Source: Ferrovibrio sp046297895 (lineage in GTDB: Bacteria; Pseudomonadota; Alphaproteobacteria; Ferrovibrionales; Ferrovibrionaceae). From it: a stretch of DNA of 64,000 nucleotides. Position numbers and translations under genes: made by a program. Below are positions 1 to 9,083 of the stretch, one piece after another; the first letter of the stretch is position 1; each line of letters opens with the position of its first letter. The stretch lies in NCBI RefSeq assembly GCF_046297895.1, contig NZ_JBKBHC010000008.1, forward strand, positions 62,001-126,000, written 5' to 3'. Under the pieces are notes generated by a model that made no database searches, was not told the origin of the DNA, and saw nothing but the letters and a program-made list of their open reading frames with translations.

Positions 1-1050
1 GCTCACGCATTCTTCCGCGTAGACATTCTTCCAGTCGGAAATGGAGCGTTCGGCAAACGGCCAGAGGTGCTGTGGTAAAACACAGAGTGGTAGGTTGTAG
101 ATTGACGTCGTAAGGCCGCGATTATCGAGATAGAAGACGGCCTCTTCCAACGCCCCCAGATAGTCAGCCGGGTCTACCCAGAGATGATCACGATTGCGCT
201 TGGCGAAGCCCATTGGCTCTATCCCCATAAGGGCAACATGCTCGACGAATGGTAAGCGGCGATAGATGAACGACGCGAGTTGCGGCAATCTGCCGACCGT
301 CATCTTGTGAAGCACAACCCGTATTTCGACCCGTGCGCCAATACGGCCCAATTCATACAAACCATTCAATGTTTCTTGGAAACTACCGGACGCCCTCACA
401 ACATCATCATGCACGTCCGCAACATCTCCATACAGGGGTATTGCCCAGACAATACTTTGCGGACGCCGACCGGCAGTAAGAGTGGCAAATTGTCTATCGT
501 GAAACAGGCGACCATTTGATAGGATGTGGAGCATTGTGTTTGGCAAATACTGCCCCGCAATGTCGATTAGGTGTCCAAGCTCTCCCCCCAGAAGTGTCGG
601 CTCACCCCCCGATATACCGACCTGAATCTCGTCTATGTCAATTAGCCTTATCGTTTGCGCAAGCTCATCGAGACGCCATGAATCGTCTTCATTTCGCGGT
701 GGCTGCGAGCACATTATACAGTCACTGTTGCAGCGTTCTGTTGCAAAAAGCGTGTTTGCTTTTGAGCCACGGCGATAAAGAACCGAGATTAAGGAAGAGT
801 TCTCCCGCAAGCGAATGACGTCGCCGGGTCGAACCACCGCCTTGTCTCGAACATCATTAATTCGGATACCCCGCCCGTCAGTACAACCGATCGAACCTGC
901 CGCGCCAGGTAGCTCTGCCTCCCACACAACTATATTCTCTAGGCTATATCTGCCTTCATTCGCTTCGGTAGCTGTAAGGATTTTTGCAATCTTGACGCCT
1001 TGTACGCCAGAAACAATAGCATGTGTATGAAGACCAACCGCCTTGCTCAT
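1..1050 (-). CDS. hxsC: His-Xaa-Ser system radical SAM maturase HxsC (3' end cut by window edge)
   Basis: This is a radical SAM enzyme predicted to modify a His-Xaa-Ser repeat peptide (HxsA) together with HxsB. The reading frame is open from the ATG at 1050 to base 1 (350 codons) with no stop, so the C-terminus lies outside the window. The [4Fe-4S]/SAM motif CNSDCIMC is followed by SQPPRNEDD and then ISGGEPTLLG, all family hallmarks. The segment ends in SISDWKNVY, just before the C-terminal cysteines usual in the family. Its ATG overlaps the hxsB stop (ATGA), so the two are translationally coupled. Membership is read from motifs; the substrate is inferred from the family. Confidence 0.9.
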   Translation of the reverse strand, partial: MSKAVGLHTHAIVSGVQGVKIAKILTATEANEGRYSLENIVVWEAELPGAAGSIGCTDGRGIRINDVRDKAVVRPGDVIRLRENSSLISVLYRRGSKANTLFATERCNSDCIMCSQPPRNEDDSWRLDELAQTIRLIDIDEIQVGISGGEPTLLGGELGHLIDIAGQYLPNTMLHILSNGRLFHDRQFATLTAGRRPQSIVWAIPLYGDVADVHDDVVRASGSFQETLNGLYELGRIGARVEIRVVLHKMTVGRLPQLASFIYRRLPFVEHVALMGIEPMGFAKRNRDHLWVDPADYLGALEEAVFYLDNRGLTTSIYNLPLCVLPQHLWPFAERSISDWKNVYAEECVS

Positions 1051-2483
1051 CGGTCGATCCAACCACTATAGGAAACCGACGCTCGCGGCTTCTGCATCGC
1101 CCAGGCAACGAATGTTCGCATCGTCTCTGTTTCGCCTGTTGAAATTCGGCGAAATAGAGACTGAAAGATATGCATGTGCTTTCGGCAGAACTCCGTGTGG
1201 CTGCGGTCAGCCGCCGGGTCTCCTTGCATTGTGGCGTGGTAGACTGGGTCTGAGCCGCAGAACGGAACGAAAGCGCAGTCCTTGCATCCTGCCAGATACT
1301 CCGAGACCGCCCCCTTCGCCAGCCAGCGCATAGCCGGTGACGACATAAGTGTATCGAAAGAATCTGTCACCATACCCATCGTGAAGCGACCATCGCCGGT
1401 TTCGGCCGCCATCCGCGCCTCGTCGGCCGGATAAACTCGTCCATCATAGTTGTAGACAAGGACACCAAAACCGGCGCCGGTGGGCGACCGCAAGTCGAGA
1501 TACCCTGAATGGAAAGGTGTAAAAATGTGGCGCAATAAGATTGCCGTATAGGTTTCTTCGAGCGCCTCACCAGCCGCATTGATCTCAAGAATATAGTCGA
1601 GCACCTGATCGTAGAAATTGAGGTACTCGGCTATGCCATAACCGATGGCTTTTCGTGTCTTTACGGCAAAGCCATAAGGACTGATCGGCCTTAAAAATAT
1701 CGTCGAGAATCCCAAATCCCGATATTGATCTACAAGCTCTTTGGGGTTTTTCAACGCAGCGCGCGTTATTGTTGGAAGCGCACTTACTCCCTCAGGACCG
1801 AGCACCCGCCTTGCTCGCTCAAGCCCACTGATTGTTTTTTCCCATGAATCTTTCGTTATATTCGGTCGATTGAAGTTGTGTACTTCTGATGGACCATCGA
1901 TCGAGGTCGAGAGACGAATCTCGTGGTCTCGGCAAAACGTAAGGTCGTCATCGGACAAGTGATGCAGGGTTGAAACCATCGCGAAGCTAAGGTTTCGGCA
2001 CTCAGCTTCATTTCGCGCATTTGCCAAACCAACAATATGGCGAATTAGGTCAAATCGAAGTGCTGGTTCACCGCCCTGAAATTCAATCGTCAGATTCTGA
2101 GTTGGGGACTCGAATACACGATCAATAGCATGCGCCGCGTCTTCGTATGACATATCAAAGCCACTGGCATTCAAACTAGAGCGTGAAACCTGGCAATACT
2201 GGCAACTATGATCGCAACGCAGTGTCACCACAAAAATGTGCAGTGATGGCCCTTCAAGGACAAACGATTTGCGAGTGTTAAACGCAGCCTGCTCAAGCCA
2301 CCCATTGTAGGCATTCGGCAGTAAGCTGCGGGCTTCAAGATCGCGCTTGCGATCTAGGGCCAGCCCCTCAGGACCGACTCTATAGGTCTCATACTCTTCG
2401 GCTGTGAGAACGGCATAATCCCCCAAATCATTGCTGAGCAAGATTTGTGTACCGTCTCCATCAAGAGCCGTTGATCGGATCAT
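1047..2483 (-). CDS. hxsB: His-Xaa-Ser system radical SAM maturase HxsB
   Basis: This is a radical SAM/SPASM-type enzyme of about 478 residues. After a short N-terminal domain (LLSNDLGDYAVL) comes the cluster motif CDHSCQYC, then EFQGGEPALRF, LSTSIDGP and LRPISPYGFA. A C-terminal cysteine set (CKDCAFVPFCGSDPV and a later FC) would bind an auxiliary cluster. The order and spacing match HxsB, the partner of HxsC. I chose ATG 2483; an in-frame TTG at 2495 and a GTG lie just upstream. It precedes hxsC with a 4-bp overlap. No HxsD-like gene is seen upstream, and an HxsA substrate gene, if present, would lie off the left edge. Confidence 0.9.
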   Translation of the reverse strand: MIRSTALDGDGTQILLSNDLGDYAVLTAEEYETYRVGPEGLALDRKRDLEARSLLPNAYNGWLEQAAFNTRKSFVLEGPSLHIFVVTLRCDHSCQYCQVSRSSLNASGFDMSYEDAAHAIDRVFESPTQNLTIEFQGGEPALRFDLIRHIVGLANARNEAECRNLSFAMVSTLHHLSDDDLTFCRDHEIRLSTSIDGPSEVHNFNRPNITKDSWEKTISGLERARRVLGPEGVSALPTITRAALKNPKELVDQYRDLGFSTIFLRPISPYGFAVKTRKAIGYGIAEYLNFYDQVLDYILEINAAGEALEETYTAILLRHIFTPFHSGYLDLRSPTGAGFGVLVYNYDGRVYPADEARMAAETGDGRFTMGMVTDSFDTLMSSPAMRWLAKGAVSEYLAGCKDCAFVPFCGSDPVYHATMQGDPAADRSHTEFCRKHMHIFQSLFRRISTGETETMRTFVAWAMQKPRASVSYSGWIDR

Positions 2484-2603
2484 GCCCACCCCCAAATCTA
2501 ACGTAGCTTGTGGGGAACAAGAGGATCAATGCGGTAATTCAGGCTGAACACACAAGAAATTTGCACATCAAAACAGGAGCTTATAGTGAAGCACTCTCGC
2601 TCT

Positions 2604-2619
2604 GCATACATTAATATGC
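2604..2619 (-). promoter_or_regulatory. Palindromic operator candidate upstream of hxsBC
   Basis: GCATA-CATTAA-TATGC is a 5-bp-arm inverted repeat, 121 bp before the hxsB ATG. A near-identical copy lies upstream of the HEPN gene at 4780-4795; with the flanking GG, 16 of 18 bases agree. On the minus strand a TATAAG hexamer (2585-2580) follows about 17 bases after one edge, so the palindrome would overlap a -35 position. The repeat is seen directly; its regulatory role is inferred. Confidence 0.5.
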
Positions 2620-2662
2620 GGCGCGCATCCTCACGCATCTGCGCAGAGAACTTTTTTCGATA

Positions 2663-3391
2663 CTACGTCCTACTGACGCGCATCATTGTTCTTGGAATAT
2701 CGTGAACAACGACCTCGATTGGCCCGCGGACGTATGTCCATGTATAGGAGTTTTGATCGTACCGATCTTTCAAGTGAGCTTTAAAAGTGAGCTGCACTTT
2801 GATTGCATACTGCTCCTCAAGATGGCGATCAATCTCCGGGAATTCACCAGCGTCATTTGAGTTATGGATACTTATGATCATTCCGGATAATGCCTCAACG
2901 GCTTGCCAACTAATCACTCCACCCGCTGACATCTCTTGCACTTGATATCTGAATGAGACCGCCGCGCGCCCCGCACTACAGGAGTGCTGGGATAGCGCGA
3001 TTAATTTTTCCCTCGTAAGTCTAACAAAGGCGTCGAACAAGAATGGGTTATGAAGCGCATCCACAAGTCTTTCCCCCCAATCCTTATTGCTGGCAGATTG
3101 GCTCCAAGCCGTATAAGCATGGACAATGGGTGTAGTCGCGCCATCCAGCAGATAACTATTAACGATTTTTGCCGGTATTTTGCTCACTACAAATTTTGCA
3201 TTCGCTGGATAAGCACTTGAGAACAGACGATATGCTTCGGCGATGGCTTGGAATTTCTGCTCTTTGGCAAGTTCCGACAACAGGTCAAGGAATGGGCCTG
3301 ATTGCTCACCATATTTGACAGACCCCTGCAAGCTAATCGCCTGCAGTATCCGTTTCATATCCATCTCATCCACGATCCGGTCCCCTCTCAT
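2663..3391 (-). CDS. Uncharacterised 242-residue protein in the HEPN operon
   Basis: I do not recognise this protein. It is soluble-looking, without signal peptide or membrane segments. The N-terminal half is helix-rich (residues 10-110) and the C-terminal part is richer in predicted strands (QVQLTFKAHL, TWTYVRGPIEVVV). The start has a good ribosome site (AAGGA shortly before ATG 3391). It follows the HEPN gene by 17 bp, so the two are probably co-transcribed, and hxsB lies 179 bp downstream on the same strand. It could be a partner or antidote of the HEPN protein, but nothing in the sequence proves this. Confidence 0.6.
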   Translation of the reverse strand: MRGDRIVDEMDMKRILQAISLQGSVKYGEQSGPFLDLLSELAKEQKFQAIAEAYRLFSSAYPANAKFVVSKIPAKIVNSYLLDGATTPIVHAYTAWSQSASNKDWGERLVDALHNPFLFDAFVRLTREKLIALSQHSCSAGRAAVSFRYQVQEMSAGGVISWQAVEALSGMIISIHNSNDAGEFPEIDRHLEEQYAIKVQLTFKAHLKDRYDQNSYTWTYVRGPIEVVVHDIPRTMMRVSRT

Positions 3392-3408
3392 TTTTCCTTA
3401 TTACTTAT

Positions 3409-4716
3409 TTAAACAGCATCTAAAATCGTATTCTTCAAAGATACCTTTGGCATATAGCCTTTCCCTTGTGCCTCTTTGATTGCCTCGGCATTTGGGTCCA
3501 CTTGCTCTCTAAAATCGTCTCCAAAAATTTGGAGCCGCAAACAATGCGCCACAACTAATTCCAGGTCATGTATTGGATCTGCCTCATACTCATCAAAGTA
3601 TCGCGCATACTTGCGCGAATCATAGACGTCCGGCGCGCCTCCATGGATCACCGAAGCACGCAAATCCATAAGCTGCCTTAGCCGTGCGTCTCGCACATGA
3701 GTTCCAAGCATTTCTCTGACGCCATCAATAACGGCTTGCGTTGCATGATTGGCGTCGCCGAAAACCGCATCTAAGGTCATACAGAGAATTGGAAAGCGTT
3801 CTGGTGGGTCCAACTCCCATGCCCTATAAAAATACTCAAGGGCTCTTAATTGCCGCCGCACTACTCGTTCATTTGTCGTAAGTTTATTAGCTATTACTCC
3901 AAGCCATGCGTGGTCAGTGGCTTCGATTACTATGTCATGCATTAACGGTGGCGTGTGAGGCAAGCCGAACGAAACTTCGCTTCCTTCATCGCTGATTACG
4001 AAATTTCCGCCAAACATATCTCTGCCTGAGAATAGATATCTATATCCTGGCAATGGCGCCAAGGCTAAAGCGCCTAAAATGGCCGCCCTCATCTTCCGCG
4101 AAACTTGGAGAAGCGGTGATCGAACGCCCAGCCACGCATTAGGCAGAGACCTCTGGCCTTTCCAATCGGAAAGTGGAGGAAAACTGTCAGCCCTGATAGC
4201 TCTCACATCAATGTTGTCCCTCGACATTGTTTGATCCAAATATTCAGGAGCAACTAGAAAGAATGGTTCGGAATTGAAACTCTCGGCTACTCGAACTGGA
4301 ATCAGCGGGAACAATGAGATTCTGTTTGTCGGGCAAAAGACCGGAGAGCTTGCAATAGCGTTTGCCAACCGCGACTTTGCAGCCGCAGAAACCTTCTGCG
4401 CATAGTCGGTGCTGAATCGGGTAAAGAAGACTTCGTCCGCTATGTACCCGTAGTTTTCCGTAATGAAACTACGAAGCGCGCTCGAAATGTCTCCTATAGG
4501 AAGATACTTTAAATAAGCTGGTCCGTTGCGTCGGACAAATAAAGCCGCACGTATGATCCTGGATTGGTGAAAGAATATTTCAGCCCCGAATCTTCTTTCC
4601 CATAATGGCGCGCCAGGCTTACCAAAAAGGAACGATGATCTAAGCCCGCTCGCATCCTGTTGAGATATGGATGCGAGTAACAATTCAACTGCTTCCTGAT
4701 GCATCTCTTTCGGCAT
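3409..4716 (-). CDS. ApeA-like HEPN domain protein
   Basis: A protein of about 435 residues. The C-terminal third looks like an Apea-like HEPN domain: helices around ALEYFYRAWEL, then LRQLMDLRASVIHGG, giving the Rx4H motif (R353, H358) that forms the RNase active site in catalytic HEPN proteins. The first 280 residues are a mixed domain I do not recognise. HEPN proteins are common RNA-cleaving effectors in phage defence and toxin systems; activity here is inferred. ATG 4716 is chosen; an in-frame GTG lies two codons upstream. It is first in an operon with the 242-residue gene, behind the palindrome at 4780. AT-rich, unlike the core genes. Confidence 0.6.
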   Translation of the reverse strand: MPKEMHQEAVELLLASISQQDASGLRSSFLFGKPGAPLWERRFGAEIFFHQSRIIRAALFVRRNGPAYLKYLPIGDISSALRSFITENYGYIADEVFFTRFSTDYAQKVSAAAKSRLANAIASSPVFCPTNRISLFPLIPVRVAESFNSEPFFLVAPEYLDQTMSRDNIDVRAIRADSFPPLSDWKGQRSLPNAWLGVRSPLLQVSRKMRAAILGALALAPLPGYRYLFSGRDMFGGNFVISDEGSEVSFGLPHTPPLMHDIVIEATDHAWLGVIANKLTTNERVVRRQLRALEYFYRAWELDPPERFPILCMTLDAVFGDANHATQAVIDGVREMLGTHVRDARLRQLMDLRASVIHGGAPDVYDSRKYARYFDEYEADPIHDLELVVAHCLRLQIFGDDFREQVDPNAEAIKEAQGKGYMPKVSLKNTILDAV

Positions 4717-4779
4717 AGACACATAATAGCCGATAATGAGATCGCAGCATTACAGCGGGCTAATACATTTGTAGAGCTG

Positions 4780-4795
4780 GCATACGTTATTATGC
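4780..4795 (-). promoter_or_regulatory. Palindromic operator candidate upstream of HEPN operon
   Basis: GCATA-CGTTAT-TATGC, followed by GG, is the second copy of the palindrome seen at 2604-2619. It lies 64 bp upstream of ATG 4716. Two copies with the same arms, spacer length and flank, each upstream of a minus-strand operon, suggest one shared regulator. No copy was found in front of the 1266-residue gene. Confidence 0.5.
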
Positions 4796-4915
4796 GGTAG
4801 CGGCTCATTTCATCGACAACTCAGTAGGAAAAGATGATTTCCTACTGAGCTGATATTTGAAAGTGGTCATTGGAAGAGACAACCCTCCAATCTATGAACA
4901 TTAAATCAAATTTTT

Positions 4916-7900
4916 CTAATTTCTATCACTGGTGCTTCTTTTGGCGTCTCCGCGCCCACCTCGCCATTTATATAGAGTTTTCTCCAACTCCTCCGAGTTC
5001 TCAACATTCATATTGATAACAGCGATGACGTAGTCGACATCCACATCACGTGCATCGCGTATGGCAGTTAGAAGGGCAGAGGTGAACTGTTCCTTGGTAG
5101 GATGAGCCTGTTCAGAAGTCCAAAGCTTCTTCAGAAACTCAACGGCAATAGACAATGTTGCCTTCAAATCAATTGAGGGAACTGCAATCATTTTTACGAC
5201 ACGAGAGAATGACTCCATCGACTTCTGGCTCGCAACAGCGTGATACAGCGTACTTGCATCCAGGGATGTGAAGGTATGCCCCGCATCAGCAATAGAATAG
5301 ATTACTTCTTGGTACTTTTCGGGTGAGATTTCTTGAGCATTTCGCAACACAGAAACAAGCGGTTGTAGCCAAACTCCCTTAACTCCCGCACCCCATTCGG
5401 CCAGGCGCCGATACATAAAATCTTCGCTCACTAACACGCGGCCAGATCCGTTGGCCGCCGCCATTAGGTCAAAAAATGAAGGTGGTGCCTTGTCTCCAAG
5501 GTCGGCCAGCTTCTGCTGAATCGGAGATTTTTGCACGGCAGGGACAATCACCGCCCGCTGACGCGCGGCGTCCAATACAGCCCGCGCATGGTCATACGCG
5601 GCTCTCGTGTCCTCTTCAGTGTATACCGTCCTAAAGAGCTGGCCATTCTCCGCGTTCATCGTCATTGCTTCCCGGCCAGCGGTTATCTGAAGCTTCTGCT
5701 CATGACCTTCCATTTCATCTACAGACGACTGAACGAGGCCCGCAGGTCCGAAAACGGCCTCGACTGCGTCAAGTAATCCAAAAGCGTAGATCAGCCAAAA
5801 TGTGACTGTGTCGAAGATCAGAGATGGCTTTGGCGCGAGCAAGGCCAATGCTGCGTTCCGCTCTACCTCCGTGCCTGCGGCTACCTTCATTTCCGTTCCC
5901 TGCATGGCGAGCCACTGCCAAGTCTCGACGACATATCGGCCCGCCATCAGCGCAACCATGGAAACCGGTAGGTTTTTCTCGATATATGCTTGCCTTACGT
6001 TAGCCGCCCTTTCTGACGTTCGCTCGACTAAGACTCTTACCTGATCGATTACAGAATCCGGTTTTGACTCCTCAATGCTAAGGCCAACCATTCCTTGCTC
6101 ATTCGGAAACAGGATATTGAATTGACCGAGCGATTCATGAAACAGGTGAAGATACTTGTGCTTTATGAACGTGATCTTCTGCGCACGTTTGAAGTATTCC
6201 AGCTCAGATGTCTCGATTTCATCCCCGACCTGGCGGCCTATAGCTTTTTGCGCTAGGAAGCTGTCAGGTGAAATCTCGTTTCTTGAGAAAATTGGCGCAT
6301 CGTCCGCTTCAATCGTGCGGACTGATACATGCCCAGCTCGATCAGCTATCCCGAAAACCGTGTTAGGGCCGATGATTGTGGGTTCCGGCATCGCCTTCTC
6401 CGCGCTACCATTCTTGAATATCAAACCACAATATGCCGTATGCGCGATTGGTACATCCCAATGCTTTCGGAGCGTCATGTAACCGACTGCAAGAGCGCGT
6501 TCGCCGTAGTCATTGCGATCAAGAGCATGAGCTAGGGCCATTAACTCGCTCGGCCTTGCATTGGGGAATTCCAGCGGCCCCTCAAGGAACTGCCTTATTT
6601 CATCCGTGCGCCCCCGATGTTCTGCTACTTCTAGCCACATCAACGCAGATTCCAGATCGTGAGGCCGCACCTCGCGAAGTTTGGAGAATTTCTCGAGTGA
6701 AGCGTCGTATCTGCCTATCCGATTATATAACAATGCTGCTGGCCGGAGATATTCGGGCCTATTAGCAACTTCGGGCGACATAGCCTCTATCAATGCGACC
6801 GCTTCATTCCTTCTATTCGCATTGATGAGGGCAATGAGTTGGCGTTTTAGCGGCACGGAAGCGGTATCGGGTGACGCCAAGGAGCCCAGCGCGTCAGCCG
6901 CGACATCCCATGCATGAGCTTCAAATGCTTCCATTCCCAGAACTAATCGGCTCAACGGATTAGTTCTGTAACCTTCTGTCTGCATACCTAATTCGGCGAC
7001 GCCTTGCGCTTCATCTTCGTTCCCCTCAAGACCATGAATGCGACAAAGGGCGGCATAGCCAACCACATCTTCGACCTTGTCGTTAATAAGTGCCTCAGCT
7101 TCGGCTCTGGCCTCATCCTTTTTTCCGGTTTGCCATAGAAGTGAGATGCGGTCTGCAATTAGAGAAGGGCGGTCTTGTAGATCGGGTATTGCCAGCATCT
7201 TGTCGGCGAGATCGAGAGCCTCCTGAAATCTGCCTACAGAAGCCAAAACTTCAAACCGCACACCCATAATCTGGAGTTCGTCATTTGACACCAGATCGAG
7301 TATCTTTTCTGCTTCACTGCGCTTACCTTGCTCAAGCAGTATCGCAGCCTTGTGAAACAAGGTCATCGGCTCATTCGGAGCTACCTTTTCGACCTCTTCA
7401 ACACGCCGCCACGCGTCGTCCAATTTCCCGAGGAAGCGCAGACCGACGATTAGGTTATAAGCATGCAAGGCATATCGCTGCGGGGCTTCGGCCTTCCTGC
7501 CTTTTTCCCAAAGAACTTCCAGAATAGCGATTGCCCGATCAATCTTGGTACGGTCCTCCAAACTTAGCTGACGCCCATGTAATTTTTGAGGATTTTTAGT
7601 AATTTCGGTAAGTAATGCTGGAGCCAAATCACCAAGAATGGCCTCATTGTCTGGCTCTGCAATTGCCGCTTTCTCAAATATAGCTATTGCCTTATTGAGA
7701 TCGCCTTTTTCCCGATACCATCTCGCTGCAACCAAGAGGACACTTGGGTCAGATTGCAATGATTCGGATACGAGAGACTGCGGGTCCGTGATGCCGTCTT
7801 CATGGAATGCGGCTAGAATGCGTAAAACACCGATGTTCGAGTCTTCCGGGAACCGCTCTATTGCTGCGACGGCGGTCTCTGACGCCAAACTCCATTCATC

Positions 7901-8716
7901 CAATAACAGGTGGGCGTGGATGACATTTGCGGTTGCCGTCGGGTCATCTGCACCAAATTCCGCGGCAGCCTGAAAGCTTTGCGCCGCCTCCTTCACTTTT
8001 CCGAGATGCAAATAGGCCGCACCTTTATTTGTAAGCAGTCGGAAGCGCGCTCGTGGGGTTGCCTTGTCCCAGCGGGTATTTATAAGTTTATCGAATATGC
8101 TGAGCGCCGTCTGGGGCTGTTCATCATTCATTAAGTCGCGCGCGAGATTGATTTGACCCTGCAATTCTATGTCATTTTGGTCGACAGGTTTCTGCGCTGG
8201 GCCTTCACTAATCCCGCCCCGCAGCATCTCCATAATCATGTCGAGTTTTTTGTCGGTCTTACTGGAGAACTGTGGGTACCATTGCTCCAGAATCTCCTCA
8301 TCGAACAGGCCGGTTATGTCTTCCCAGTGCCATATCTCAACTGTAAATCGATCTTCCTGCTTGCGAGCCAAGGAGAGCACCCGAACGTGCTCTTCGATAT
8401 CAACATCCTTTGAACTGGTGGTCGCAATGATCCAGTGCTTGAGCGGTGGCTCAAACAAGTCCGCCTTGGCTATCTCTTCGTCAATTTCGGCGCGAGTGAG
8501 CTTACCGCCCTGTGATTTCTGCTTGCACTGAATGCCGTAAACATTTTCAGGTGCGTCTTCGGACCAAAAATAGATATCCGTCCCTTTCTGCTGCTGTCCT
8601 AGTCGACCATTTTTCTTGGCATTTGCCGCATATTGCCGAACAGCCAGCGCCCGGCAGATTTCTTCAAAATCTTGCCAGTTCTTCGGTGGTGGTAGTTGAA
8701 GCTGGTGAATATTCAT
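4916..8716 (-). CDS. Mrr-like nuclease / TPR / probable PIN-like fusion protein
   Basis: A 1266-residue multidomain protein. Residues 10-150 resemble a restriction-endonuclease (PD-(D/E)XK, Mrr-like) fold: E19, D47 in KGTDIY and Q63-C-K65 in GIQCKQ fit the E...D...QxK catalytic set. Residues about 190-760 are many degenerate TPR helical pairs (AAQSFQAAAEFGADDP, AIAIFEKAAIAEPDN). The C-terminal 300 residues have acidic residues in LIFDT (about 970), DEMEG (about 1000) and SEDFMYRRLAEW (about 1096), resembling a PIN-type RNase fold. Such fusions fit a large intracellular defence effector. The nuclease call is reasonably sure; the PIN call is tentative. It stands alone between long intergenic stretches. 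Confidence 0.65.
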   Translation of the reverse strand: MNIHQLQLPPPKNWQDFEEICRALAVRQYAANAKKNGRLGQQQKGTDIYFWSEDAPENVYGIQCKQKSQGGKLTRAEIDEEIAKADLFEPPLKHWIIATTSSKDVDIEEHVRVLSLARKQEDRFTVEIWHWEDITGLFDEEILEQWYPQFSSKTDKKLDMIMEMLRGGISEGPAQKPVDQNDIELQGQINLARDLMNDEQPQTALSIFDKLINTRWDKATPRARFRLLTNKGAAYLHLGKVKEAAQSFQAAAEFGADDPTATANVIHAHLLLDEWSLASETAVAAIERFPEDSNIGVLRILAAFHEDGITDPQSLVSESLQSDPSVLLVAARWYREKGDLNKAIAIFEKAAIAEPDNEAILGDLAPALLTEITKNPQKLHGRQLSLEDRTKIDRAIAILEVLWEKGRKAEAPQRYALHAYNLIVGLRFLGKLDDAWRRVEEVEKVAPNEPMTLFHKAAILLEQGKRSEAEKILDLVSNDELQIMGVRFEVLASVGRFQEALDLADKMLAIPDLQDRPSLIADRISLLWQTGKKDEARAEAEALINDKVEDVVGYAALCRIHGLEGNEDEAQGVAELGMQTEGYRTNPLSRLVLGMEAFEAHAWDVAADALGSLASPDTASVPLKRQLIALINANRRNEAVALIEAMSPEVANRPEYLRPAALLYNRIGRYDASLEKFSKLREVRPHDLESALMWLEVAEHRGRTDEIRQFLEGPLEFPNARPSELMALAHALDRNDYGERALAVGYMTLRKHWDVPIAHTAYCGLIFKNGSAEKAMPEPTIIGPNTVFGIADRAGHVSVRTIEADDAPIFSRNEISPDSFLAQKAIGRQVGDEIETSELEYFKRAQKITFIKHKYLHLFHESLGQFNILFPNEQGMVGLSIEESKPDSVIDQVRVLVERTSERAANVRQAYIEKNLPVSMVALMAGRYVVETWQWLAMQGTEMKVAAGTEVERNAALALLAPKPSLIFDTVTFWLIYAFGLLDAVEAVFGPAGLVQSSVDEMEGHEQKLQITAGREAMTMNAENGQLFRTVYTEEDTRAAYDHARAVLDAARQRAVIVPAVQKSPIQQKLADLGDKAPPSFFDLMAAANGSGRVLVSEDFMYRRLAEWGAGVKGVWLQPLVSVLRNAQEISPEKYQEVIYSIADAGHTFTSLDASTLYHAVASQKSMESFSRVVKMIAVPSIDLKATLSIAVEFLKKLWTSEQAHPTKEQFTSALLTAIRDARDVDVDYVIAVINMNVENSEELEKTLYKWRGGRGDAKRSTSDRN

Positions 8717-9083
8717 CGACCGGCTCGATATGTTCGGTAAAGTGTAAGGACAGGCACTTAGAATCCGCCATGCCAGTTCTTGCTAAAATTTGCAGTTCGG
8801 AGCCAAGAAATCCAACCGGCACGGCCTTGAATCTACAGTCTACAGCCAGCGGCCGTCTAGTTCGTGACGACTTTCGTAGCTTCTCGGCGGCTAGAGCCGA
8901 TAACTTGTCCCATAGCCGTTCTACAGGACAACTTAAAGCTAGCTGGTTGGGCTGCAATTACCCGATAGCCGCCACCGCAGCTCCACTAAGTAATATCATC
9001 TCCAGAGTTATTTAACCGCGAAATGACGGGAGAACCTGCTCAGCCGGATTCTACTGAGTAGATCGTCCTTATCCACTTGGTCC
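8717..9083. other. Intergenic stretch, nothing recognised
   Basis: These 367 bp between the large nuclease/TPR gene and the lipoprotein gene contain short open frames on both strands, but none with a convincing start, ribosome site or recognisable protein. It should hold the promoter of the 4916-8716 gene. No repeat, tRNA or terminator was seen. Confidence 0.5.

Noticed and set aside
8664..8957. Minus-strand frame of 97 codons upstream of the nuclease/TPR gene
   Set aside because: Overlaps the start of the large gene in another frame, has no family match I know and no good ribosome site.
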